64,000 nt of DNA from Diatrype stigma (GCA_022225965.2 JAKJXP020000137.1:32486-96485), one strand, 5' to 3'. Shown: positions 24,053 to 37,660, counted from the first letter of the stretch. Notes: generated by a model not told the origin, from the sequence alone. Numbers and translations are program-made.

Positions 24053-24479
24053 AGTGATCGAAGTTTTCGGATGTTGATATTAAGGATGTCAGTTAAACCC
24101 GGCGGGGGATGTGATATATCCTTAAAGCTAGGGAGCTAAGATATCTTATACCTGGTCTAGATATATCTTGATCTTAATGATCTTCATGATCTTAATGATC
24201 TTATTTAGAGCTGCTTCTTATGTACGTCATCAGGGCGCAGGCCTCCCATATATGTATATACATATATGCATGTATGTTATACCTCAAGGTTCACCCTTAT
24301 CTCAGAGCTCAGACCCGCTTTTCGAATTTTAAATGTACTCTTTGGCCCACAAAACGCTTTCTAACGCATACGCTTAATTCTAACCAATGGGATTAAAGGA
24401 TTATAAATAATAGGGTTTTTCGAAAAGCTAATCTAAAACGGCGATCCGATTGTAATAAGGAATAAAGCAAAAAAATAAT

Positions 24480-26810
24480 AACGTTTTTTTTTAATAAAAA
24501 GTTTTTTTTATTAAATCTTATTTATTTAACTTAAAAAACATATCGTTCGACTATTAAAAACTTCTTTTTTCTTTTCGTATAATTCTTTCTTTTAAATAAC
24601 CAGAATTAATTAAAAAACGCGTTATAAATTCGTTAAACGTAAATTTAACTGATTCGCTTATTATTAACGTATTAAATTCGGAACTTTCCGAAATTCCTAA
24701 TTAATAACGTTCGTAATAATAATTCCAATCTTATTAGGAATCCAGTCTTAATAAAGCTGGTAATTCGAATAACGATTTGTTTAATAAGTTTACGATTTCT
24801 TTCGAAAAAATCGTATCGGAAACTACAAATTTATAAAAAAAACTGCACTAATTCGTTCGATATACCGGAAATAATGAAAAGAAATTATATAACTTTAAAA
24901 CGTTTTTTAAGAAATAAATTAAAAACTTTACCCGCAAAAGGCAATTAATAAATATCATTTCGCTTTTAAAAATCCAAAAAGCATTCGTAAGTTAAGACTT
25001 AATTATAATTAATACTAATCCAAATACCAAACTAATCCTTAAATCTTTTAATATTCGTATTATTTGCTACGAAATGCAGTCTTTTATTAAAAAGCTACCG
25101 TTTAGCAATTTCGAACCTTATAAAAATCTTTCGAATAATAATATTATTATCGCAAAAATATGCAATACGGAATAATTATAAAAAACTTTTAAACAAAACT
25201 GGCTAACATTTAAAAAAAAAGCTCTTACGATAATAACCTTCTTTATTTAATTATTACGTAACTAAAACGATATTTATAAAAACGTTATCGAAATAACCAG
25301 CAACGAAAATAATAAGGATTACATTTACCTGCTTATTATATTTCTTTTTCGTAGCTATATAAGAAACATTAATAAATTTTTACGTATAATTTTAAGCCTT
25401 TATATATTCGCTAACGGTATTTCTTGTTATATTATTAATACATTATTTAACTTAAGTATTATATTTTTATATATTACCTTAAACAATAAGTTTTCCGAAA
25501 TGGCCAAGCAAGTTAAAAAAAATATTAAACGTATAATCCACGATTTTACCGGCGTAATCGTTTACGATAACTTTAATTTCTTAAACAAAATACGAAAGCT
25601 TATAAAAAATAAATAAGCACAAATAATTAATTTTACGACTTTTTGTTTAATTAGCTGCCCCGAATTCCAAGGTTCCTTTTTTCAGAAATCCTTAAATCTT
25701 AAGCAGCCCTTTATTCGCAGCATAATTTTGAAATATTTATTTTTTCGTCCTTTATCTTTTAATAAAACGTCCAAATATTTTGTTAAATTTTCGATTATAA
25801 AATTAATTTTCCTTAATAATAAAAACAAGCTTTCCAAATTTCTTGCCGTTTAATGCATTAATTATAAGGAAAACCCGTATTTTTAGGTTAAAGCCATTTT
25901 CGAAAATAAAGGCATAGTTGAAAATATTTACAAGCTTTACGAAAAACTTTAAAAGCGCCGGCTCGAATTTAAGAATTTCGAAAATCGATTAACCTATAAA
26001 TTATTTACTTATTAATTAATAATCATTTATTAATTTATACGTTACAGTAATATATAATAATCAAAAAACAACCTTTTTTATCCGTTATATCAAATAATTG
26101 CAACTAAAAATTAATAATCCTTAAGAACGAAAAAAATAAATGCTTCTTATTTTCGTTCTTTTTTACGTCGAACTTAATTACATCGAAATGTTATTCCGTA
26201 ATTTTTGGGATGCAGGAAAAAAAAAAACAACGCCATTATTAAGGCGGACGTCGATTTTTTCTAGCGAAAAAAACACATCAATAAAAAGAATCTTAAATAT
26301 TACCAAACCGTTTTTTTTTCTATTTATGGATTTACTGCCAAAATCTTTACTTTCGTAATTAACGGTTTATATATCCGAAACGTTTTCGCTAATAACTAAA
26401 TTACCATCGAAGGTATTAAAAAAACCATTATTACTTATAAAAAACATTTCGATGGCATTTTCGAAAAAACCTAATTAAAGGTTTTTACGAAAAAAAATTA
26501 AACTAATAGGTATTCCGGTATTAATAACAACCATATCGATCTCGAATTTCGCAATTAATGCCGATTAATATAATATATCGAAATATTCCTAACGATTTAC
26601 GAAACCGTTCGTTAAGGAAACTTTAAATTATTTCGCAACATTATTTCTTAGCTTCCTATTATATTTTAGAAAGAAAAATCATTTAATTACGACCCGGAAA
26701 TGTTATATTTCGCTTGGCTTTTACATTCCGACGTCTGCCATAATAAAGCCATTCGTAATGCTATTTTTAAAGGAAAATTAATTCGTTATATTACGACCGA
26801 AAACAAATAT
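24480..26810 (+). pseudogene. RIP-degraded relic, possibly DUF6589-type fungal repeat protein
   Basis: The plus strand translates in pieces with many stops. Near 25560-25690 a V-Y-D-N-F-N-F-L-N motif is followed by I-N-F-T-T and C-P-E-F; near 26130-26270 an L-N-Y-I-E-M-L-F-R-N-F-W-D-A-G motif occurs in a 72-aa open stretch (26140-26358). This motif order reminds me of the fungal DUF6589 family, proteins that are often repetitive and transposon-linked. That match is from memory and could be wrong. The relic ends where a 150-bp repeat begins (26821). Confidence 0.4.
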
Positions 26811-26820
26811 AAAGCCATTT

Positions 26821-26970
26821 ATTACGGTACCAAATAAATAGCCACCGGCCCGGCTCCATATCGCTATATATAAGGGGACGTTTCGTTCCTTCTAGCTTAG
26901 ATCTTTCCTTTTCTTTTCGTGCAATAATAATTATATCTTTTCGATTTTATACTTACTTATAGCCGTAATA
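26821..26970 (+). repeat. 150-bp direct repeat, copy 1 (possible LTR or promoter unit)
   Basis: This block aligns without gaps to 36352-36501. It carries ATTACGGTACC at its start, CTATATATAAGGGGACG (TATA-box-like), TTTCTTTTCG and AGCCGTAATA at its end. Differences between copies are mostly C/T or G/A transitions. The sequence outside the 150 bp is unrelated. A gypsy gag-pol relic lies between the copies on the same strand. Confidence 0.85.
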
Positions 26971-26999
26971 ATTTGTTACATTTATTTTTTTTTATAGGT

Positions 27000-29900
27000 T
27001 TAATTCAACTGTAAGCCTTAAAAGCCGGACGACAAGCTATAAGCGCCAAAGAATCGCGATGGCCTTATACCTAAATTAATCCCTTTTTATTACCGTTACG
27101 GCTATTCTTTAAAAATTCGAATATTTAGCCCTTATTGTTTAATACCTTTAAAGGGATTTCCAATCGATTCTGGATTTAATTATTATTAACCTAACGGTTA
27201 ATTTCTTTTGGTATGCCATTTTAAACGAGGTAAAATAATGCCTTAAAACGCTTATTTAGGAAAACGAAGAATTTTACCGTTAATTTGACGCAGCAATAAA
27301 GAAAAACGATTTCGAAACGATTCCGCAAATTTAGTAATAATAATCCCCATTTTTATATATTTCCTAGCTAAATCGTTTTGCCAATTAAATATCCTTTTCG
27401 ATTTTGAACCCTTTTTTAAATGCCATTCAATTAAGATTCCCTTTTTATTAGTTTTATTATTAACTTATTCCGATAATTAATTAAACGTAAATTATTTGTT
27501 ATATAAAATGCCTTAATGCTAAACCGGTAATAAAATTTAAAGGCAGCGATTTATTAAAATTTAAGGAATTAAGCAATAACGATTTCGAAATACAAAAGAA
27601 ATACGTTAATTAAAGATTTTAAGTTTATTTAAAACTGGTTTTCGATCGTTACGTATATATAACGGAAATGAACCGAATTATATATATAGCTTAATATTTA
27701 AATAATAAGGCATATATTTACGTTAAAAAACGGATCGATATAATTATTAAACATTTTAACGATTCCTAATAATGGCCGAAAAAATGGCGAAATTATACCG
27801 ACGTAATTACGTTTTTAAATACCTTATATATCGTTAAGAATATCCGAATAATAGCTTACAAAAGCTTTATAACTTTTTAATAAGGCAATAAATTCTTTAA
27901 AAAATTTATAGGCTTATTCGTTAAATATGCGAATTAAAACCAGCAATTTAACGCCATTTACGTCGTAACATTATAAACCAAAATCAATAAAACTTTATAA
28001 AACGCATTCGTTTCGGTAATAAATCGGCCAATAAACGACAATGCCGTAAGATGGATTAATTTATATCGAAACCTATTTAATAATCTAAAAAACAAAGCCT
28101 TTATTAAAAAATAATAATAACCCTTCCGATTAGCGTATATATTTATATTTCCATTAGCCTTTATATTAAAATTTATATAACTTGACGCGGCCAAAACGAT
28201 ACGGTTTCGTAAGCTTTTTTCGTAAAAAAAAATCCGGCGTTTTAACGGTTATTTATGCCTGTATTATAAAGAAGTGGATTATTTTTATAAGGATTGCTCC
28301 GAAAAAAACCGAAAAAAGAATAACGGATCGCCGGAAAAAGCTTAGCTTTTAGCAAAGGTCGCAATTAAAGGCCTTTTTTAAAACATTTCGAAGCCATAAA
28401 AAATGAATTATATATACGTTTAATAAGTCCTAATATATTATTTTCCTTTTTTATTGAAATATTTCGTTTTAACGATAAACCAATTTCATTTTATCTTATA
28501 ATTAATAATAAATGTTTATTATATAATTTTATTAATAATAATTTCGCGCATAATATTTATTTGTTTAGCTTTAATTTATTCGTTTTTAAAGTATTTTGTT
28601 TTATAAACGGTATCGTAATAAGAATAATTTTTAAATATAATATCGTAAATTATTAATTAGGATTTATTAAAAAATAAGTCCTTTTATACCGATAACGCTT
28701 AAACGGCCTTAACGTTATATTGGATTTTTCTTAGCTTTAACGTTATAATTCCAGCATTAATTAAAATTATAAAATATTTGCTATTAATGGCAAAACATTT
28801 TTAAACTTAAATTCTTTCAGTTTTTTTCCGATTTTAATTTAATACTAAAACCTGGCTTAAAACCGAAATTAAATTAAGAATTACGCCTAAAACCAAATCA
28901 AAACCAGGAACCATATCCAAAACCGGATTTAAATTATAAATTAAGCCGTAAATCGATTCCGAATTCCAATATCCGAAACCCTTAAATCCGAAAAAATACC
29001 CGTAACTTTTAAACCGGTTTCGAATTATGCTTAAGTCGATATTAATTTCGTCGATATCCGGTTTTTTCGTATTACGAATTTCTTTATATTTTGCCGCATA
29101 AACGGCGTATTAATAAATAATATGTTATTCCAATAATTTATCGCCATAACGGATATATTCCGTTTTTTAATCGTAATCGATTTAAAAGCTTAAGCGTTAA
29201 TCGAAAATATTATAAATCAAATATTTAATATTTTTTTTCGAAATATTTTAATACAGGATAATACCTTAAATCCGGACGTAATATCGAAACGATTACGAAA
29301 TTTTTACGATTAAATAACGGAAATATCGTAGCTACGACGAATTTTAAACGAAAACATTTAGAAATACTTAAATGAAAAACTTTCGGTTACGATAAAAAAA
29401 ATCTTAAAAAAACTTTTTCCAAAGTATTACGATTTAGTTAAAACCTTTTTTTATACGAAACCGAAACGTTATTTTTTTATTGCTTATATAATTATAAAAT
29501 AAAATTGCTTTTTAATTAAATTCTTTCGTATAACCGATTCCGTTCGATATTTTTTAAAGAATTATTAATAATTAAAAAATATATTAACGACTATTTCGAA
29601 AAAGGATTTATCCGGACCAGTACTTTTTTTATAGCGGTACCGATTTTGCTTACGAAAAAACCTAAAAGCGAAATCCGCATTTACGTAAATTATAAAGAAT
29701 TTAATAACGTTATCGTTAAAAATAAATATTTTATTCCGTTAATCCGAAAACCTTTAAATAACCTTTATTAAGCGAAAATTTATATTAAACTCGACATTAT
29801 TACGGCGTTTAATCGATTCCGAATCGCCTTCGAAAATAAATGGAAAATAGCGTTTATTATAAAATTTGGCCTTTTTAAATGCCAAATAATTAATTTCGGC

Positions 29901-32460
29901 ATAACCGACGTTCCGAATTCGTTTTAATATTATATTAACGACATTTTATTTAATTTATTAAATCGATATATTATAATATACCTAAACGATATTTTAATAT
30001 ATAACAAATTTTTAAAAAAATATCGATAATACGTTTAAAAAGTTTTTATTCGTTTAATAAACGTTAGTTTTACGATAAATATCCGGAAATATAAATTTAA
30101 CGTAACGAAAACGAAATATTTAAGACTTATTATATTAATAAACGGCATTTAAATAAATTTAAAAAAAATCGAATTAATTAAAAACTAAAAGCCGCTTAAA
30201 AGGTTACGTAAATTATAACGATTTCTGGATTTTGCGAATTTTTATTGTCGCTTTATTAAAGGCTTTTTAATTTTAGCCCGTTTTTTAATGGCTTTAATAA
30301 ATAAAAAAAATAACCAAAATACTTCTTAAACGCCGTAATAGCGGCGTTTTAACGATTAAAAAACGCTTTTTGCGACGCATTTATATTTATATATTACAAC
30401 TTTAAACGCCGTATTATCTTAAAAGCAAACGTTTTCGATTAAGCATTAAAAGGGGTTTTTTTATAATACGATTTACGAAAGGATTTATGTTTTATCGCTT
30501 TTTTTTCGGCAAAGCATAGCCCGACGGAATGCAATTACGAAATTTATAACAAAAAACTTTTCGTTATAATTAAAGCGTTTAAAAAATGGCGCTCCGAATT
30601 ATAAAGCACCAAAAAACCGATCGAAATAATTACGAACCATAAAAATTTATAACATTTTATTATTACAAAATTATTAAATTAACGCTAAGTCCGGTAATTA
30701 AAATTCCTTAATAACTTTAAATTCCAAATTATTTATAAACCCGATAATAAAACGACCGTTTCAAATATATTTTCTTAATTTTCCGGCAATAAGCTAGCGA
30801 ATTATTACGACTTTAAAAACGAAAAAATAACTTATCGATACCGCATTTTATTATTTTTAAATTGCTGAATATCTTTATAATTTTCCGCCTTAAACGTTAA
30901 TAAATTAATCGATACTTTAATTAATAAAGCCTATAACGCGTCGTTTTTAATATAAAACTTTCTTTAAGCTATAACGAATTCTTAATATAAAAAGTTTAGC
31001 CAAAAAATTAAAAAACAAATAAAAATTACCAAAGCCGATTACGTAACGATTTAAAAACGAATTTATATTAAAAATAAACTGTTTATACCCTCGAACGAAA
31101 CCTTTTGCTTATAAATTCTTTACCGAACTTATAGCTTTATATTAAAAGGCCACCTAAAACGAATAAAAATATATAACCTTTTTTGCCGTACTTATTTCTG
31201 GCCGAAACTCTTTCGAAATGTAACCGTTTTCGTTTAAGCCTATTATTTTTATAAGCGAATTAAAAATTTCCGCAACTTAATTATTGAATTTCTTAATTCC
31301 TTGCCGGTTTCGTTTCGCCTTTGGTTCGATATTTTTATTAATTACATAAAACCATTTTTCCCTTATATCCGTAACGGCATTATATACGAATACGTTTTAG
31401 TCGTAATCGATAAATTAACGAAAATGCATTATTATGTATCCGTTTTTAATACAAAAGCTAAAACTTTCGAAAACGCTTTCGTAATGCAAATTTATAAATT
31501 CCATAAAACCCTTAATACGATTATATTTAATAAGGATATATAATTCGTTTTTACGTTTTAAAATAAGCTTAATTGCCGATTAAGCGTTAATTTATGCCAT
31601 TCGTTAATACATTATCCTAAATCCGATAAGCAAACGGAAATTATTAATAACGTTATAAAATAATATTTCCGTTTTTATTGCTCTTTTTATTAAAACGATT
31701 AAATCGATTAGTTCTTATTAGCGGAATTCGCCGAAAATAATGCCGTTTCGGAAACAATTAATATATTACCTTTTTTCGTTAATTACGACTTTTATTCAAA
31801 AATAGGCATCAAATCGAATCGCCTTATTATCGCCTTTAAAACATTAACCCGTTAACAAAAATTTCATAACGTTACGACCGTAACTAATAAAATCAAAAAA
31901 GTCCTAGCAATAACCAGGTTTTTTATAATAAAATTCCAAAAACGCCAGGCTAAAAATGCAAACCGGTACCGAATTAATGCCGGCATATTCGAAATAAAAA
32001 ACTGGATTTAAATTAATATTAAAAATATTAAGATAAAATAACCCATAAAAAAGCTAAATAATAAATAAATGAATTCTTTTTTTATTACGAAAACGTATAA
32101 ACGGGCCATAACCGTTTAAATACCTAATTATTTCCGAATTTTCCCCGTTTTCCATATTTTATTAATTTAACGGTATTAATAAGGCTTTTTTAATTAAGAA
32201 GCTATTAACGAAGAATTAAACCGGCGGATTAAAGGCGTTATAATATTGCAAAATAAAAAACAAAAGATAAGGAACAATATTTTAACAAAATCCTTAACTT
32301 TCGATATATATAAATAGAATTATAATACCGAATAAAATAATCGGCTCCGTACCGGCTTATTTAAAAACCGGCCCGGAATTTTTAAGAATGCAACGGTAAT
32401 ATAATAAACTTTTATAAAGAAAATCCTATTAAACCGGATCCTTTAAATTAATAAATATGG
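27000..32460 (+). mobile_element. RIP-degraded Ty3/gypsy chromovirus gag-pol relic
   Basis: In order on the plus strand: a gag-like region; a CCHC zinc knuckle remnant at 28256-28297 with exact C-x2-C-x4-H-x4-C spacing but the second Cys and the His both Tyr; an aspartic protease remnant near 28450-28760 with the D-S/T-G site reading N-N-K (28504-28512); reverse transcriptase 29640-30300, long readable runs with I-Y-L-N-D-I-L at 29976-29996 in place of Y-x-D-D; RNase H near 30340-30720; integrase core near 31300-31800, including L-T-K-M-H-Y in an 80-aa open stretch (31301-31543); and a chromodomain-like tail near 32200-32440. Every key change is explained by G-to-A or C-to-T. It is inactive. 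The flanking 150-bp repeats may be its LTRs, but the span (9.5 kb) is long for gypsy. Confidence 0.8.
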
Positions 32461-35400
32461 CCCGAAAAAACCGCGGCCGTAAATTACAATTAATAAAAAT
32501 TACAAAATAAACGAATAAAAAAAAAGGGGATTTTTTATTTATATTGGCTTAAAGAATTTAATAAGCCGCAAAACGATTTATATTAATAAAAGAAAAACAA
32601 AAATAATAAGAAAAACCGTAATTAAAAGGCCGGAATTAAGTTACGAAAGCCGAAACAAAACCGAAGCAATAGTTAATTAATTATAAATTAACGTTAAAAC
32701 ATTAACAAAACGTAACCTAATATATTACCGCAAATAAAAATCGGTAAAAAAAGAACGAATTATTGCTTAATAAACGGCAAAATCAAACGGAAACGTCGTT
32801 ATATCGTTGTTCGTTTAATTACGGCCGAATTCCGCAATTAGGATTTGCTTTATTTTTTAATAAAAAACGCGCTTAGCAATCGTTTAAATCTATTAGCCGG
32901 CGTCGCCGGAAACCAGACGCGGCTCGATAACGACCTTTTAAGCCGCTTAAGTATCGTCGTTTTATTATTTTTTCGTTAATTAATTAAGAACGAAACGAAT
33001 ACGAAACGGAATACTTACGTCGTAAATGCGAAAAGCGGAATTTTATATTTATATTAAAACATAATACGCGGCGATTTAAATAATATACGTATTCGGAACT
33101 TAAGCGTTTTACGGTTAATTTAATATCGATACGGCATTAAACGATTAAAAAACAAAACATACCCGCTTTTTTTTGGCGCCGATTTTATTAATAACAATAT
33201 AATAAGCCTTTTTAATCGTTTTAAAAATAACGCAAACGCGGAATACGACCGTAACGATAATAATCCGGACATTTTTCGAATAAATTTAAACGAATTTATT
33301 TTCGGAATTTAAAAGCGGATTATTATTATTATCGTTATCGTTTTAAACGTAGCCCATCTTCGACCGGCATTGCTGGCAGGATTGGAGGGTCTCCGATACG
33401 ACGAGGCATTATCGACCATAGGTCTAGCCGGCTACGTAGCGAAGTAGCTAATACGTTCTGGCCGGTTCGAATAGTACAAGCTAATATCGAGGCTATTACT
33501 GAAATAAAACGCTAATCCCTTACCGAATAAGGCCTAACGCATACGGGCTAACGACGTATCGAATATGGATAAATCACCGCGAAAGTAGTTTTATTTATTA
33601 TAGCCGACCCCGAAGAAAAAATAGAACGACGTCCTGCCGAAAGCAGGAAAACTAATTACGATGCATAAATTAAAAAACGGGCGGCTTAATGCCGACCCGA
33701 AAATGGTACGAGGGCTAATCGAAACCACGACGAAATATACGCCGTATTAATACCATAACCTAATCGTTAATGCAACGAAAAGCGACCGGTTCGAAAGCCG
33801 GCCGAAAACGCGCCGGGGACGCATTTATTAGGTACGAAAGGAACTTTCGCCACCGCCGGAAAAAAAAAAGCGGCGACCGCCGAACGATTACGGACGGAAT
33901 TAGGACTAAACAGAAAGGCCGGACTAAAATCGCAGCGACATATTTTAATGGATTCTAATAATTAAAGAATACCAATACCCAGGGATTTAAAACGCGAAGT
34001 CGGTTTTATTTCGCCGCGAATCCAAACGAAAGGAGCTGGAATGTAAATACGGGCCGAAGTACGGATAAAAATAAGCGTAATTATTACGACGTTACCGAAA
34101 GGATCGCCTAAGGGCGACGCATAAACGGGCAGCTTTTTAACGCGTTTACGTACGGCAAACCGAGCCTTATATAAAACGTCGTATATACGCTTAACGTTTT
34201 AAAACGGAATTAGCATGAACCGATTTATAAAAAACCTTAGCTTACTTTTTGCGCATTTTCGGTAGGATTCGCTTAATATTTCGCAATAAACGACCAGAAT
34301 TTTCGAAGCTTAGGTTTAAAACCATCGGCGGATTAGGCAAAATCAAAACGACTTCGAAAAAAAAACGAAAAGCTTATTTCGTAATAATCGGAAATAGTTT
34401 TTTTATAATGCTTATACGTAATGCATTAACGAAATTTACTAATTATGTTGGTTAAATATCGAAACATAACGATACGAAAACGAAACGATTTATAACGGTC
34501 GCAATAAAACAAAAAAGGGTTTTTCGTTATGCGGTACGTATAAAATACGCATTTTACTTTTTTCGATAAAAGGTCGGGATAAGTCGAAATATCGGAAACG
34601 GGCTTTTTAAAAGAGCCCGATATCGTTGCAAAATCGAAACGGCTAAGCCGCGGAAACGGTAATAAAACGATAAAACGAAAAAAACGAAGCAAAGTCGGTT
34701 ATAAAACGGGCGAATAAGTAAAATTAAACGACTAAATAATATATTATTAAGGTTAATAAACGTCGAATCGACGTCGAAAGTAATAAAGAATTGCGCAAAT
34801 TCGAACCGACCTTAGGCGCCCGGATTTTCGAACGCCCAAAGGCGATCCGAATTTGCGCATAATATAAAAAGTAAAGGAAATAATTATAATGAATTAAAAA
34901 ATAATAAAAGGTCGATTCGAATCTTTATCCTTAAAAGTCGAATCGATAGCGGAAAAAAATTACGTATCGGATTAATTGTTATTATTGGAAAAGAAAAAAA
35001 GAAAAAATTTCCGGGCAAAAGAAAAGCAAGATATTTATATCTTAAAGGCGGTATATAATTTGTTCTGCCGGTTAAATCGTTGTCGCGTCGACGCCGGCCG
35101 GAACAGGTGATTCACTTATACCCGAAGCGATGTACCGGACGTACGGGCTACCCCGTATCGCCCTTTTCTTTCCTATAACCTACCTTCGTTTATTTAACAT
35201 ACCGATATTACACTTAATAATGCGCATACCGTACGTTTGCGGCGCAAGGCCGGACCGGCTTCGCGCCATAACCTTTCTTTTGATTTAATAAATGGCTTTA
35301 GGCTTTCCTATAACAAGAAACGAACAAAAACCGTTTTGAATATCTTTTATATATAACCAAAAAAGCGACTTCGGTACGAATCAATAGGTTTTTCTCCTCG

Positions 35401-36351
35401 ATTTCGGTTTGAGGTTTCCTATTATGCTAGAATTAAACGTATACCGGCATGGCCCTTTGGGCCGTCGACCGCGTAATATCATATATATTATCGTTATCGT
35501 TTTAAATAACGCCGAAAAAATAATCGATTTAACGCAAAAAGGCAAATAAATCCGTTTAATCGCCTTATATTTCAAACGACGCTTAAATATAAAACCATTA
35601 ATAAATAAATCTTACGTTATTCGCGAAACGTTATTAAAACGCCAATTAAACTTACGAATTCGCAAAAATTTTTATAATCGACGTATAAAAAATACAATAC
35701 GTTCGCCGCGTTCGTTTATTCGTACGCAAACGCCGGCATTTCGCCGTTAACCGGATCGAAGTATTTTATGATATGCCGAAAATACTTTATACATAGCGAT
35801 TTCGCTAAAAAAAACGAAGCGAAAGCGATATAAAAACGGAAAGATATAACGTCGGCGCAATAATAATATCGATAAGCAAATAAATAAACGGAAAATAAAC
35901 GAAACGGCAAAACGGGCGCGGATATTAATCGGTCGGAAAAAAAAGAAATAACGGAACAATTACGATTCGATAAGCCTTAAAAAAAACAAAATTATAAAAC
36001 AAAAAAGAAAAAAATGCTAACGTATTTATATTTTAAATGCGGGGCCTTATAATTAATAATTAGGTACATAAATATATGGCTATTATAATAATACGTTATT
36101 TGAAATAAGTATTTATTTTTAAATCCGATTTGGCGTTCCGAATTAATAGAAAGTACGGAACTAAGTAGCTTATTAAAACATACGCTATTCGGAACAAATA
36201 TTTTCCTTTCGGATCCGGCTTAGCGTTATTAAATATATCTCGAATTAATATAAAATTACAATCAAAATACCACCTTTTTGTCGCCCAGCAACCTAAAAAA
36301 TCAATTTTAGGAAGTAATTAAGGATAATTACTTAAAAAAAAAGGACTTACT
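32461..36351. other. Unassigned RIP-mutated sequence with a less-mutated pocket
   Basis: Between the chromodomain remnant and the second 150-bp repeat lies about 3.9 kb with no family I can name. G+C is visibly higher at 32800-35300 and CpG is common. A pocket at about 33350-33480 keeps normal CpA/TpG words (TTGCTGGCAGGATTGGAGG). Short open frames such as 33770-33958, 34249-34455 and 35381-35575 have no recognised motif. Confidence 0.5.
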
Positions 36352-36501
36352 ATTACGGTACCAAATAAAAAGCTACCGGCCCGGCTTCATATTGCTATAT
36401 ATAAAGGGACGTTTCGTTCCTTTTAGCTTAAACCTCTTCTTTTCTTTTCGTGCAACAACAATTATATCTCCTCGACTTTATACTTATTTATAGCCGTAAT
36501 A
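36352..36501 (+). repeat. 150-bp direct repeat, copy 2
   Basis: Gap-free partner of 26821-26970. It is preceded by a purine-rich run (CTTAAAAAAAAAGGAC, about 36331-36346), which would fit a polypurine tract before a 3' LTR. An open stretch of 120 codons (36450-36812) starts inside the repeat and has no recognised family, so the alternative is that the repeat is a shared 5' promoter unit of two different elements. Confidence 0.85.
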
Positions 36502-36812
36502 CCATTAACTTAATGCTTAAACATATTAACGCCGTTTATGCCATTAATATTAAGCATAATAAAAACTTTACTTATAATTTCAAATTAACGTTTTTTCGTT
36601 TGGCTTTAAATAATAATTATTTCGCCATTATTCGTAAATCCGTTAAACATACCTTTAACGCAATTTATAATAAAGATATATATAAACCCGATAATGCCTT
36701 TATCGATATTATGTCGTATGCTTATAAGTTATATAAAAATAATGTTACGCAAATAAGCCAAAATATTTATAACGATGTTTACGATGCTTTTAATATTTTC
36801 GAACGCAATTAA
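36450..36812 (+). pseudogene. 120-codon open stretch in AT island, unidentified
   Basis: The longest open run in the right half of the island, rich in N, I, K, Y and F as expected from AT bias. It reads through the end of the 150-bp repeat into unique DNA. The following sequence continues protein-like in appearance with scattered stops to about 37100. It probably belongs to a degraded element coding region; I do not recognise it. Confidence 0.3.
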
Positions 36813-37195
36813 TAGCTTTTATTTTAAAAGCTTGCCGATTTTAACGATGTTATATTTAAACCTATTAACGCAATTAATTAACGTATTATTCCTAGCGTTA
36901 ACGTAACGGAAGGAATTAACGATAATATTATTAATTAAACTAATAAAAATAAACGCCTATTCGATACAGTTAATAAAGCTAAAGCTAAGGATTTTTAGTC
37001 TTACGGATTAGGAAATCTTTTTTTTGCTTAATTAACGAATCATAATTAACGACTTACGATAAGATTATTCGGAAAAAGCTAATAGGCGTTATAAGCATTA
37101 ATAATAATAACAAATTAACTAATTAAATTAACCAAATATCCATTTGCCTTTATATTAATCGAATATGCATATATTATGCTATAATTTCGTACCAG

Positions 37196-37660
37196 TATAT
37201 TATAATATACCGATATAAATATATTTATTAATTGGATTTTATACCAATATATTATAACATACCGATATAAATATATCTGCCGCTTATATTTCGTATTAAT
37301 ATATTATAATACCGATATAAATATATTTAAAATAAATCTACTGCCTATATTTCGTATTAATATATTATAACATACCGATATAAATATATTTACTAACTAA
37401 ATTTCATGCCAATATATTATAACACACTAATATAAATAAATCTGCTAATTATATTTCATATTAATATATTATAATACACTAATATAAATAAATCCAAAAT
37501 AAATCTGCTGCTTATATTTCGTATTAATATATTATAACACACTAATATAAATAAATTCAAAATAAATCTGCTGCTTATATTTCGTATTAATATATTATAA
37601 CACATTAATATAAATAAATTTACTAATTACATTTCGTATTAAAGTATTATAATATATTAA
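37196..37660 (+). repeat. AT-rich tandem array, about 9 units of 51-63 bp
   Basis: The core TATATTATAA recurs at about 37196, 37248, 37300, 37361, 37413, 37464, 37527 and 37590, with a diverged copy at 37645. Spacing falls into two classes, about 52 bp and about 62 bp. The longer units carry an extra AAAATAAATC-like insertion before CTGCTGCTTATATTTCG. Each unit has the order TTAATATATTATAACA-CACTAATATAAATAAAT, partly palindromic. Units are RIP-mutated relative to one another (CCGATATAAA versus ACTAATATAAA). Confidence 0.85.

Noticed and set aside
37196..37660. CRISPR-like array
   Set aside because: Units are contiguous AT-rich tandem copies in a eukaryotic repeat island, without unique spacers or cas genes.
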